Shown here piece by piece: positions 1 to 6,564 of a DNA stretch of 13,498 bases (position 1 is the stretch's first letter; each line of letters begins with the position of its first letter). The stretch comes from Acetomicrobium sp. UBA3949. GTDB taxonomy: Bacteria > Synergistota > Synergistia > Synergistales > Acetomicrobiaceae. The notes under the pieces are model-generated. The model saw only the letters and a list, made by a program, of their open reading frames with translations. It made no database searches and had not been told where the DNA came from. The stretch lies in contig DGDP01000059.1 in assembly GCA_002385485.1 (NCBI GenBank), positions 1 to 13,498 of the forward strand, in the 5' to 3' direction. A program made the position numbers and the translations under genes.

Positions 1-1701
1 AATGAGGACATCTCGATAGTAGTTACAGGAGCAGCCGGTCAAGGCATTCAAACGGTCGAGGATATTCTTGGAAAAGTACTTAAAAGAAGCGGGCTTAACG
101 TATTTGCCACTAAAGAATATATGTCCCGAGTCAGAGGAGGAAATAACTCTACTGAAATTCGAGTTTCATCAAAGAGCGTACGAGCCTTCGTAAATCGCAT
201 AGATCTGCTCATTTGTTTAAACAAAGGACTCAGGAATTACCTTAAGGAACGCATCAGTAACGATACTGTTATAATAGGCGACATAGAGGAAATGGGAAAG
301 GAACTGGCAGGAAGGGGCCAAATGTTTTTTGACGTACCTTTGCTACATTTTGCCAAAGAGTTAGGTAGCCCTTTATTCGCCAACGTCGTCGCTGCCGGGA
401 TAATAACGTCCCTTTTTGACGTAGATATGTCCCTTTTAGAACAGTACTTTGACGAAAGATTTGGAGCAAAGGACAAGGGTTTAGTAACCAAGAACATTGA
501 TGCAGCTAAAAAGGGCTACGAAATAGCACGGGAACTTGCAGAAGACATAACCGTAAAGATGGACCACAACAGCGAAATTGGAAAAGAACTTCTTCTTACA
601 GGAAGCGATGCAGTGGCTTTGGGGGCAATTGCAGGCGGTTGCAATATGATCTTCGGTTATCCCATGTCCCCTGCTACAGGGGTTCTTTCCCACCTTTCAC
701 AGGTCGCTGAAGAGTTTGGAATAGTGACCGAACAAACCGAAGATGAAATTTCTGCCATGAACATGGCCATCGGGGGCTGGTACGCTGGCGGCCGTGCCAT
801 GGTTACGACCTCCGGCGGAGGGTTTGATTTGATGAGCGAAGGGTTGTCCTTAGTCGGGATTGGCGAGAGCCCAATGGTAATACATCTGGGACAACGCCCC
901 GGGCCGGCTACCGGTCTTGCCACGCGAACTGAACAGGCGGATTTAAATTTAGCTCTCTACGCGGGACATGGCGAATTTCCACGGGCAATACTCGCTCCGG
1001 GTTCGATCCAGGACGCTTTTTATATGACACAACATGCCTTCAATTTAGCGGCCCGCTATCAGGTCCCTGTTTTCATCCTCACCGATCAGTATCTTTTAGA
1101 CTCGTCGTATAACCTTCCCGCTTTCTCTTGCGAAGGCCTTAAGGTCGAAAAACATATCGTAAAAACAGATGAATCATACAAACGTTATGTCATAACTGAA
1201 GATGGTGTATCGCCAAGAGGCATTCCGGGCTATGGCAATGGACTAATAGCCTTTGACAGCAACGAACATGGCGAGACGGGAAGAAATATGGATGAAGATC
1301 CTCAAATTCGAAGCGAAATGAACGCCAAAAGAATGCGCAAACTGAAGGGACTAGAGGAAGACTCTCTTCCGCCTGCACTTTATGGAGACGTAGATTACGA
1401 TGTACTTTTAATAGGGTGGGGATCTACTAAACATATCATCGAAGAGGCGATGGAGAAATTTTCAAGGCCAAAAACGGCCTTTTTGCAAATAAGACAGCCC
1501 TTCCCGTTGCACAGCTCTACAAAAGATTATTTGAAAAGAGCAAAGGTTATAGTAGACATAGAAGGAAACGCTACAGCTCAAATGGCCAACTTAATTAAGC
1601 TGCTTACCGGCATTGAAGCATCTCATCGAATACTGACATCATCTGGAATGGAAATTACGGTTGAAGAATTATTAATTAAGCTGCGTTGTTTGCATATATA
1701 G
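1..1701 (+). CDS. korA: 2-oxoacid:ferredoxin oxidoreductase, fused gamma-alpha subunit (5' end outside window)
   Basis: This is the catalytic alpha subunit, with an N-terminal gamma domain, of an enzyme that oxidatively decarboxylates a 2-oxoacid to the acyl-CoA and reduces ferredoxin in the cytoplasm. The reading frame is open from base 1. The first 40 codons encode the gamma-domain nucleotide-binding loop (GAAGQGIQT at codons 10-18), so the ATG at 121 is internal and the true start lies upstream. The gamma domain fills roughly codons 1-170. The alpha domain follows, with the substrate/TPP-side motif YPMSPATG at bases 658-681 (family form YPITPST) and a RPGPATGLATRTEQ stretch near 895-936. 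Stop TAG is 15 bases before the beta-subunit gene, so the two are surely cotranscribed. The T-to-S change in the YPITP motif is conservative. Family assignment is firm. The substrate (2-oxoglutarate, pyruvate or branched-chain oxoacids) cannot be told from sequence alone, so the kor symbol is by similarity. Confidence 0.9.
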   Translation, partial: NEDISIVVTGAAGQGIQTVEDILGKVLKRSGLNVFATKEYMSRVRGGNNSTEIRVSSKSVRAFVNRIDLLICLNKGLRNYLKERISNDTVIIGDIEEMGKELAGRGQMFFDVPLLHFAKELGSPLFANVVAAGIITSLFDVDMSLLEQYFDERFGAKDKGLVTKNIDAAKKGYEIARELAEDITVKMDHNSEIGKELLLTGSDAVALGAIAGGCNMIFGYPMSPATGVLSHLSQVAEEFGIVTEQTEDEISAMNMAIGGWYAGGRAMVTTSGGGFDLMSEGLSLVGIGESPMVIHLGQRPGPATGLATRTEQADLNLALYAGHGEFPRAILAPGSIQDAFYMTQHAFNLAARYQVPVFILTDQYLLDSSYNLPAFSCEGLKVEKHIVKTDESYKRYVITEDGVSPRGIPGYGNGLIAFDSNEHGETGRNMDEDPQIRSEMNAKRMRKLKGLEEDSLPPALYGDVDYDVLLIGWGSTKHIIEEAMEKFSRPKTAFLQIRQPFPLHSSTKDYLKRAKVIVDIEGNATAQMANLIKLLTGIEASHRILTSSGMEITVEELLIKLRCLHI

Positions 1702-1716
1702 TTTGGAGGGATAAAA

Positions 1717-2580
1717 ATGACAGATGTTAGAATGTTCGATGTTCCTGGCCCTATAGATATAATGTGGTGTCCCGGTTGTGGCAATTTCCCCATACTTGAT
1801 GCAGTCAAAAAAGCCTTGGCCGAGCTCGATCTTACGCCCCAAGACGTGTTGATCTGTTCCGGAATAGGACAGGCCGCTAAATTAAATCACTATGTAAATA
1901 CCCACTTTCTTCATGGCCTCCATGGCCGCTCTATTTCGAACGCTACCGGGGCAAAAGCAGCCAATCCCAAGCTGGTCGTCCTAGACGTTGGAGGAGACGG
2001 CGACAGATATGCTGAAGGGGGAAACCATATAATTCACACAATAAGGCGAAACCCGGATATAACAGCACTCGTTCACGATAACAGGGTTTACGGTTTGACA
2101 AAGGGGCAGGCCTCCCCAACAAGCCCTATGGGATACATATCGCCCACAACCCCGAAAGGAGTGGCAAGCTTGCCTTTGAATCCAATTGCTCTCGCCGTAT
2201 CCCTCGACGCTTCTTTCGTTGCTCAAGCCTTTGCAGGAGACATAGAAGAAACAAAAGAGATACTAAAAAAAGCCATATCCCATAAAGGATTTTCTTTTGT
2301 CAACATATTTCAACCCTGCGTCACCTTTAACAAAATCAATACTTATCAATGGTTTAAAGAAAACACATATTATCTTGGAGATGACTACGATGCAAGCGAC
2401 CGAAAGATGGCTTTAGAGAAAACATTTGAAACGAATAAATTGCCCCTTGGGGTAATATACGTAAACAACAGAAAGACCTTCGAGGAATCTCTGGCAGCTT
2501 ATGAAAATTCCGATAAACCACTTTACGATCGCGACATATCGTGGGATAAACTGACAAAGACGTTTGAGCGCTTTGTTTAA
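1717..2580 (+). CDS. korB: 2-oxoacid:ferredoxin oxidoreductase, beta subunit
   Basis: This is the beta subunit carrying thiamine diphosphate and a [4Fe-4S] cluster, partner of the preceding alpha subunit. It has 287 residues, normal for the family. The WCPGCG motif supplies Cys18 and Cys21. With Cys47 (ICSGIG) and Cys201 (FQPCVT) these are the four cysteines expected to hold the cluster in two-subunit enzymes. The Mg-TPP site is visible as GDGD at residues 93-96 and the downstream DN at 121-122, followed by the family hallmark YGLTKGQASPTS. A strong Shine-Dalgarno (GGAGGG, 1705-1710) sits 6 bases before the ATG. The gene ends 31 bases before a hairpin terminator, so it is the last gene of its operon. 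No delta (ferredoxin-like) subunit is present downstream. One could lie upstream of the window. Confidence 0.93.
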   Translation: MTDVRMFDVPGPIDIMWCPGCGNFPILDAVKKALAELDLTPQDVLICSGIGQAAKLNHYVNTHFLHGLHGRSISNATGAKAANPKLVVLDVGGDGDRYAEGGNHIIHTIRRNPDITALVHDNRVYGLTKGQASPTSPMGYISPTTPKGVASLPLNPIALAVSLDASFVAQAFAGDIEETKEILKKAISHKGFSFVNIFQPCVTFNKINTYQWFKENTYYLGDDYDASDRKMALEKTFETNKLPLGVIYVNNRKTFEESLAAYENSDKPLYDRDISWDKLTKTFERFV

Positions 2581-2611
2581 TTAAAATTCAGGACACGTTC
2601 AAGGTTTCCAG

Positions 2612-2647
2612 AAAAGCGGGAGCAAAAAATACAATGCCCCCGCTTTT
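2612..2647. terminator. bidirectional intrinsic terminator between convergent genes
   Basis: AAAAGCGGG (2612-2620) is complementary to CCCGCTTTT (2639-2647), giving a 9-bp stem with an 18-base loop. The + strand reads into TTTTT after the stem, and the - strand also reads into a T run. It lies between korB (+) and the threonine dehydrogenase gene (-), where one hairpin would serve both transcripts. Confidence 0.75.
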
Positions 2648-2665
2648 TATCGTTAGATGAAAGTA

Positions 2666-3628
2666 TTACTTATAATCTATTCCTAGCTTTTTCGACAGCT
2701 TTTCAAGCATATCCTTAACCATTGTTGGTAAATCGTACTCGGGATTCCATCCCCACTCCTGTCTGGCACAGCTATCATCGAGCATATCGGGCCATGAATC
2801 GGCAATGCCCTGTTTTACAGGATCTACATCATAGTAAATCTCGAACTCAGGTATATGTTTCTTTATTTCCAAAACAAGCTCCTCGGGAGTAAAGGCCATA
2901 GCCGTAATGTTAAAGGCATTCCTGTGAACAAGCTTTGACGGATCGGCTTCCATCAGGTCGATGGCAGCCTTTAAAGCATCGGGCATATACATCATATCCA
3001 TGCGAGTGTCTTTTTTTAGATAACATGTATATTTTTTGTTTTTTAAGGCTTCGTAGAATATTTCAACGGCATAGTCTGTCGTTCCGCCACCAGGAAGGGT
3101 TTTGTAAGAAATCAATCCAGGATATCTGACTCCACGGGCGTCCACGCCATATTTAAGGAAATAATAATCACACAAGAGCTCTCCCGTCACTTTGGTAACG
3201 CCATACATGGTTTGAGGTCGTTGTATAGTATCTTGTGGGGTTTTCCATTTCGGAGAGCTCGGTCCAAAAGCAGCAATGGAGCTGGGGACAAAGAGAGAGC
3301 ATTTATATTCCCTGGCTATTTCCAAAGCGTTTATTAAACCGGTAACATTTACGTGCCAGGCGCCCATCGGATTTTCTTCTGCCTTTGCAGATAATATGGC
3401 CGGCAGGTGATATATGACGTTAATGCCATATTTTTTCACAACATCGACGTATTCATCTGCATTGGCAACATTGACAACTTCGTATGGGCCGCCTTCTGCC
3501 AATTCGGGGTCCGGGTTGCGCCTATGACCTCCACACACCACATTATTGCTTCCATATTTTTGCCTAAGCGCAGGCACCAGCTCTGAACCGATCTGTCCCG
3601 TTCCGCCCGTGACAAGAATTCTCTTCAA
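2666..3628 (-). CDS. tdh: L-threonine 3-dehydrogenase, short-chain (SDR/epimerase-like) type
   Basis: Probably oxidises L-threonine with NAD+ to 2-amino-3-oxobutyrate. It belongs to the extended SDR family related to UDP-galactose 4-epimerase, not to the zinc MDR-type TDH of E. coli. The N-terminal Rossmann motif GGTGQIG is at residues 8-14. The catalytic pair is Tyr142/Lys146 (MYGVTK) with Ser116/117 ahead of it. Segments typical of SDR-type TDHs as opposed to general epimerases are GGGTTDYAVEIFYEAL (residues 180-195) and YLKKDTRMDMMYMPDAL (residues 203-219). The length of 320 residues fits. The start is TTG (3626-3628), supported by GGGAGG (complement of 3636-3641) with good spacing and by the Rossmann strand beginning at once. 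No kbl (2-amino-3-ketobutyrate CoA ligase) is adjacent, so the fate of the product is not shown here. A generic NAD-dependent epimerase/dehydratase is the alternative. Confidence 0.82.
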   Translation of the reverse strand: MKRILVTGGTGQIGSELVPALRQKYGSNNVVCGGHRRNPDPELAEGGPYEVVNVANADEYVDVVKKYGINVIYHLPAILSAKAEENPMGAWHVNVTGLINALEIAREYKCSLFVPSSIAAFGPSSPKWKTPQDTIQRPQTMYGVTKVTGELLCDYYFLKYGVDARGVRYPGLISYKTLPGGGTTDYAVEIFYEALKNKKYTCYLKKDTRMDMMYMPDALKAAIDLMEADPSKLVHRNAFNITAMAFTPEELVLEIKKHIPEFEIYYDVDPVKQGIADSWPDMLDDSCARQEWGWNPEYDLPTMVKDMLEKLSKKLGIDYK

Positions 3629-3677
3629 TGGTAATCCTCCCTTCGATATTTAACCGCAAGTCGTCTTTTAATGTATC

Positions 3678-3707
3678 TCGATCCTCTTTATAAAGTTTAA
3701 GGATCGA
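3678..3707. repeat. nested inverted repeat in the leader of the threonine dehydrogenase gene
   Basis: TCGATCCT (3678-3685) is the exact reverse complement of AGGATCGA (3700-3707), with a 14-base spacer. The spacer itself contains the perfect 10-base palindrome CTTTATAAAG (3686-3695). It lies about 50 bases upstream of the TTG start and downstream of the candidate promoter. It has no T tract after it, so it looks more like an operator or an RNA leader hairpin than a terminator. Confidence 0.5.
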
Positions 3708-3734
3708 AACTACCTATCATTGCATATCATATAT

Positions 3735-3764
3735 TATATACCTGACTTGTTCTATTATACACAA
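3735..3764 (-). promoter_or_regulatory. candidate promoter of the threonine dehydrogenase gene
   Basis: On the minus strand, TTGTGT (complement of 3759-3764) is followed after 18 bases by TATATA (complement of 3735-3740), overlapping a TATAAT. This AT-rich segment lies between the rplS terminator and the dehydrogenase start, where a promoter is required. The hexamers are imperfect and several alternative -10 boxes overlap, so the exact placement is uncertain. Confidence 0.35.
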
Positions 3765-3783
3765 TTCTTGAATTTAGGCTTAT

Positions 3784-3823
3784 AAAAAAAGGCTTGCATC
3801 AATTATGTATGCAAGCCTTTTTT
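3784..3823 (-). terminator. intrinsic terminator of the ylxM-rplS operon
   Basis: GGCTTGCAT (3791-3799) and ATGCAAGCC (3809-3817) form a perfect 9-bp GC-containing stem, extended by A/T pairs on both sides to about 15 bp, with a 9-base loop. On the minus strand the stem is followed by a run of T. It begins 38 bases after the rplS stop codon. The flanking A and T runs make it near-symmetrical, so it may also stop rightward transcripts. Confidence 0.88.
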
Positions 3824-3861
3824 CGATTTTCAGACAAATTTCAGACAAAGCATTATCTCGT

Positions 3862-4209
3862 TTATCTACGGCGTTCTTTTATGCGGGCAGCTTTACCGGA
3901 AAGCTTTCTCAAATAATACAACTTGGCCCTTCTTACCCTACCATGGCGAACGACCTCTATCTTTTCCACGTTAGGACAATATAAGGGAAATATCCTTTCC
4001 ACACCAATACCGCCGGATACTTTTCTTACAGTAAACGTTTCTCTTAAGCCGCCATTTTTCCTGGCAATCACGACACCTTCAAAAACCTGAATTCTCTCTT
4101 TGCCGGCTTCCCTTACCCATACGTGAACTCTAACGGTATCCCCGGGCCTGAATTCCGGCAGCTCGCGTTTCTGGTATTGTTTTTCAACTAATGCAATCCT
4201 CGGATCCAT
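3862..4209 (-). CDS. rplS: 50S ribosomal protein L19
   Basis: L19 is a large-subunit ribosomal protein that lies at the 30S-50S interface. The 115-residue length is standard. Recognisable family blocks are FRPGDTVRVHVWVREAGKER (residues 20-39), the conserved FEGVVIARKNGG (43-54), and RVRRAKLYYLRKLSGKAARI toward the C-terminus, with a very basic tail. The ATG has GGGAGG (complement of 4219-4224) 9 bases upstream. It follows trmD by 27 bases, the usual bacterial order rpsP-rimM-trmD-rplS, and is the last gene before a strong terminator. Confidence 0.97.
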   Translation of the reverse strand: MDPRIALVEKQYQKRELPEFRPGDTVRVHVWVREAGKERIQVFEGVVIARKNGGLRETFTVRKVSGGIGVERIFPLYCPNVEKIEVVRHGRVRRAKLYYLRKLSGKAARIKERRR

Positions 4210-4236
4210 TTTTATTTTCCTCCCTCGCTTAAATCT

Positions 4237-5487
4237 TTATCTCCACCCAAAAAGTCGGTCCAACACAACAGCTACTGCGCTCCTTACGGACAAATGATTA
4301 TACTCTCCATTTCCTCCCATTATAGGCTTCAAAACCAGATCGACATGGTCAAAAACTTCATCGGCAAGACCCCAACTTGTGCCAAAGAGAATGCACAAAG
4401 GAACATCTTTTTCAAGCGCTATTCTTTTAAGCTCCAAATAAGGAAGCGCCCCCTTGACTTGTTTGGCAGTCGTAGCCACAACCAAGGGTTTTTCTCTTTC
4501 CTTTTTTTCTATCCAAGCCAAACCTGAGTCGATCGACCCGATGACCTTAAGCAAGTTTAAAGCCTCGGCCCTCAGCGGATTGAGGCCCATCTCATGAGCT
4601 TTTTGCCAATGTCCTGCTATTTTGGAAACCATCTCGCGCTGCAACCTAAGGGGAGTAACCACCAAAAACTTATCTACCCCGAAGGTCATGCAACTTCTGC
4701 TAATATCGTGAAGGTCGAGGCCCGTTACCGCAGAAGTCACCACATTACCGCTTTTATTTAACACAGGATAGTGCGCTAACATTAAATAAACCCCTTTTGT
4801 CAGATAGGGCCTAATTCCAGCCCTGGACAAAAGATCGGGGCGCCGCCTAAGCGTTCTGGCAGCGGCCTCCCTTCTTCTCCATGTTGCAGCCTCTTGATGA
4901 TTTCCCGACGTAAGCTCTTTTGGAACTTCCAGACCTTGCCAATTAACCGGCCTCGTGTAATGGGGATAATCCAACATTCCCTTATAAAAGGAATCCTCCG
5001 ACACCGCCTCTTCCTTTCCAACCACTCCCGGAATAAGGCGAGAAATGGCGTCAATTATGACCATCGCGGGCAGTTCTCCGCCCGTTAAAACGTAATCCCC
5101 TATGGATATTTCAAGGTCCACACATTTTTCGACGAAACGCTCGTCAATTCCCTCGTAGTGACCGCATATTAACACGATGTGATCCTTCTTAGTCAACGCC
5201 TCCACCAGGTCTTGAGTCAGTACCACCCCCTGGGGCGAAGGATATACAACGCAAGAACCGGCGGATTTGATATCTTCCAAAGCCTTATAAAGAGGTTCGG
5301 GCATTATTACCATTCCGCCACCGCCATAGGAGTAGTCGTCTATTTGGCCATATCGGTTCGAGGCGTAATCCCTTAAGTTAACGATCTCGACCTCAATTTT
5401 TGCCTCCTTGACGGCCCTTCCTATAATGCTCGTGTTCAAAAAGGCTTCAAAGTACTCCGGAAAAGCAGTCACTACAGAAAAGCGCAC
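4237..5487 (-). CDS. trmD: TrmD tRNA (guanine37-N1)-methyltransferase fused to a Tm1570-like SPOUT methyltransferase domain
   Basis: TrmD uses S-adenosylmethionine to make m1G37 next to the anticodon, preventing +1 frameshifting. Numbering here is from the upstream GTG at 5496; subtract 3 for the preferred start. The TrmD half (about 1-230) has YGGGGMVI (57-64), GHYEGIDER (112-120), the knot SIGDYVLTGGE (131-141), Arg153 and Asp168 matching the known catalytic Arg/Asp, and DYPHYTRP (176-183). A second domain (about 235-419) follows without a break: YLMLAHYP, GLDLHDISRS (259-268), FGTSWGL (371-377) and NHLSVRSAVAVVLDRLFG near the end. It resembles stand-alone Tm1570 (COG4752, another SPOUT fold). 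A usual TrmD has about 230-250 residues. I prefer the GTG at 5487, which shares its G with the rimM TAG stop and gives the family start MRFSVVTAFP. The GTG at 5496 has its Shine-Dalgarno only 3 bases away. Confidence 0.93.
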   Translation of the reverse strand: MRFSVVTAFPEYFEAFLNTSIIGRAVKEAKIEVEIVNLRDYASNRYGQIDDYSYGGGGMVIMPEPLYKALEDIKSAGSCVVYPSPQGVVLTQDLVEALTKKDHIVLICGHYEGIDERFVEKCVDLEISIGDYVLTGGELPAMVIIDAISRLIPGVVGKEEAVSEDSFYKGMLDYPHYTRPVNWQGLEVPKELTSGNHQEAATWRRREAAARTLRRRPDLLSRAGIRPYLTKGVYLMLAHYPVLNKSGNVVTSAVTGLDLHDISRSCMTFGVDKFLVVTPLRLQREMVSKIAGHWQKAHEMGLNPLRAEALNLLKVIGSIDSGLAWIEKKEREKPLVVATTAKQVKGALPYLELKRIALEKDVPLCILFGTSWGLADEVFDHVDLVLKPIMGGNGEYNHLSVRSAVAVVLDRLFGWR

Positions 5488-6017
5488 TATTCCCACAATC
5501 CTTCCAGCAAATGCACCTTTACAAAACCGTTATCGATATTGATCTCTTTTACAACTTCTGATATCGCCGGAAGCATGTGTCTTTTTCCCTTTTCCGTTTC
5601 TACAACGTAAACATCATTGCTCCCCGTTGGCATGATTTCCACCAAAGTACCCAGATTGTTGCCCGTATCGTAATCGACGACAGTAAGACCAAGTAAATCG
5701 TCAATCCAGTAGAAACCATCGGGAAGTTCCACTCTTTCTTGAGGTTTGACCATTACAAGGCCACCACGCAGACTTTCAGCAGCATCCCTATCGACTATCT
5801 CGTCTACACCTACGATAAATTGCCCCTTGCCAACATGCTCCCGCATCGAATTTATAGTGAGTCGGCACCAAAAAGAACCGTTGGGGCGATAGACATCGAG
5901 GTAATCCATATCTTTAAAACGCTCAGGAAAGTCCGTTAAAGGCAAAAGCCGTAACTCTCCTTTTATGCCGTGAGCCCCCACAATTCGGCCTACGGTAACC
6001 AACTCTTCAGAAAACAT
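5487..6017 (-). CDS. rimM: ribosome maturation factor RimM
   Basis: RimM binds S19 and assists maturation of the 30S head. From the ATG at 6017 it has 176 residues, typical of the family. The N-terminal domain opens with VTVGRIVGAHGIKGELRL (about residues 7-24). The C-terminal PRC barrel spans about 97-172 with FYWIDDLLGL, TGSNDVYVV and the LPAI-EVV block. A longer reading to GTG 6029 is possible, but that GTG is part of the GAGGTG Shine-Dalgarno lying 9 bases before ATG 6017, so the shorter form is favoured. It follows khpA by 20 bases and its stop overlaps the trmD start, suggesting translational coupling. Confidence 0.95.
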   Translation of the reverse strand: MFSEELVTVGRIVGAHGIKGELRLLPLTDFPERFKDMDYLDVYRPNGSFWCRLTINSMREHVGKGQFIVGVDEIVDRDAAESLRGGLVMVKPQERVELPDGFYWIDDLLGLTVVDYDTGNNLGTLVEIMPTGSNDVYVVETEKGKRHMLPAISEVVKEINIDNGFVKVHLLEGLWE

Positions 6018-6037
6018 ATGCCATCTCACCTCTTTGG

Positions 6038-6277
6038 TTACTCCTCAACCACTACATCTATTTTATCTTTGGATTTGATGGCCGCTGCCTTGGCTATAAC
6101 GCGTATTGACTTGATTGTGGCTCCAGATTTACCGATAACACGACCCATATCTTCCGGGTTCACTTTTATAGACACTTTAACCTTTCCATCCTCGATTTCT
6201 TGTCTTACATCAACGTCGTCCGGCTTGGTAACCAACCGGGATACTATTGTTCTTATCAACTCAGCATAATCTGCCAT
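6038..6277 (-). CDS. khpA: KhpA-type KH-domain RNA-binding protein
   Basis: A 79-residue single-KH-domain protein of the type encoded between rpsP and rimM in many bacteria (KhpA/YlqC). In Gram-positives KhpA pairs with KhpB (Jag) and affects cell division and small-RNA biology. The RNA-gripping GxxG loop is present as GKSG (residues 49-52) within GRVIGKSGATIKSIR, followed by the expected helix and beta strand. The ATG lies 5 bases after the rpsP stop, with an AAGG-type Shine-Dalgarno inside the end of rpsP. Identity is clear from motif, size and place. The physiological role in this organism is inferred only. Confidence 0.92.
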   Translation of the reverse strand: MADYAELIRTIVSRLVTKPDDVDVRQEIEDGKVKVSIKVNPEDMGRVIGKSGATIKSIRVIAKAAAIKSKDKIDVVVEE

Positions 6278-6282
6278 TTACA

Positions 6283-6552
6283 TCAAGCCTTCTTGCTCTC
6301 CATGAATTTATCCCACACTCCGACTTTTCGCAAAAGCGACCTGGCTGTTTCAGAAGGCTGAGCACCCACTTTAAGCCAATACATTGCCCTTTCCTCGTTC
6401 ACCTTAACATCTGCTGGATCGGTCAAGGGATTGTAGGTACCTATCATTTCAATGAACTTTCCATCCCTGGGCGAACGGGAATCCGCCACAACCAACCTGT
6501 AAAATGGCCTTTTTTTTCGCCCATGACGAGCCAACCTGATTCTAACTGCCAT
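6283..6552 (-). CDS. rpsP: 30S ribosomal protein S16
   Basis: S16 is an early-binding small-subunit protein. It has 89 residues with the invariant start MAVRIRLARHGRKKRPFYR, the block VVADSRSPRDGKFIE-IGTYNP (residues 21-42) and the ERAMYWLKVGAQPSET segment (54-69). The ATG is preceded by the strong Shine-Dalgarno GGAGG (complement of 6561-6565). Those bases also contain the ffh TAG stop, so the ribosome finishing ffh lies on the rpsP initiation region. Confidence 0.98.
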   Translation of the reverse strand: MAVRIRLARHGRKKRPFYRLVVADSRSPRDGKFIEMIGTYNPLTDPADVKVNEERAMYWLKVGAQPSETARSLLRKVGVWDKFMESKKA

Positions 6553-6564
6553 ATATTACACCTC

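Noticed and set aside
121..1701. ATG 121 as the start of the alpha subunit gene
   Set aside because: The same frame is open back to base 1 and encodes the conserved gamma-domain loop GAAGQGIQT, so the gene starts before the window.
4237..5496. Fusion as an artefact of a lost stop codon or of a pseudogene
   Set aside because: Both halves keep their conserved motifs and normal codon pattern, the join is in frame with a smooth linker (about 228-236), and no internal start with a ribosome binding site is evident.
6018..6029. GTG 6029 as the rimM start
   Set aside because: The GTG is part of the GAGGTG Shine-Dalgarno that serves ATG 6017, and the extra residues do not match the family N-terminus.
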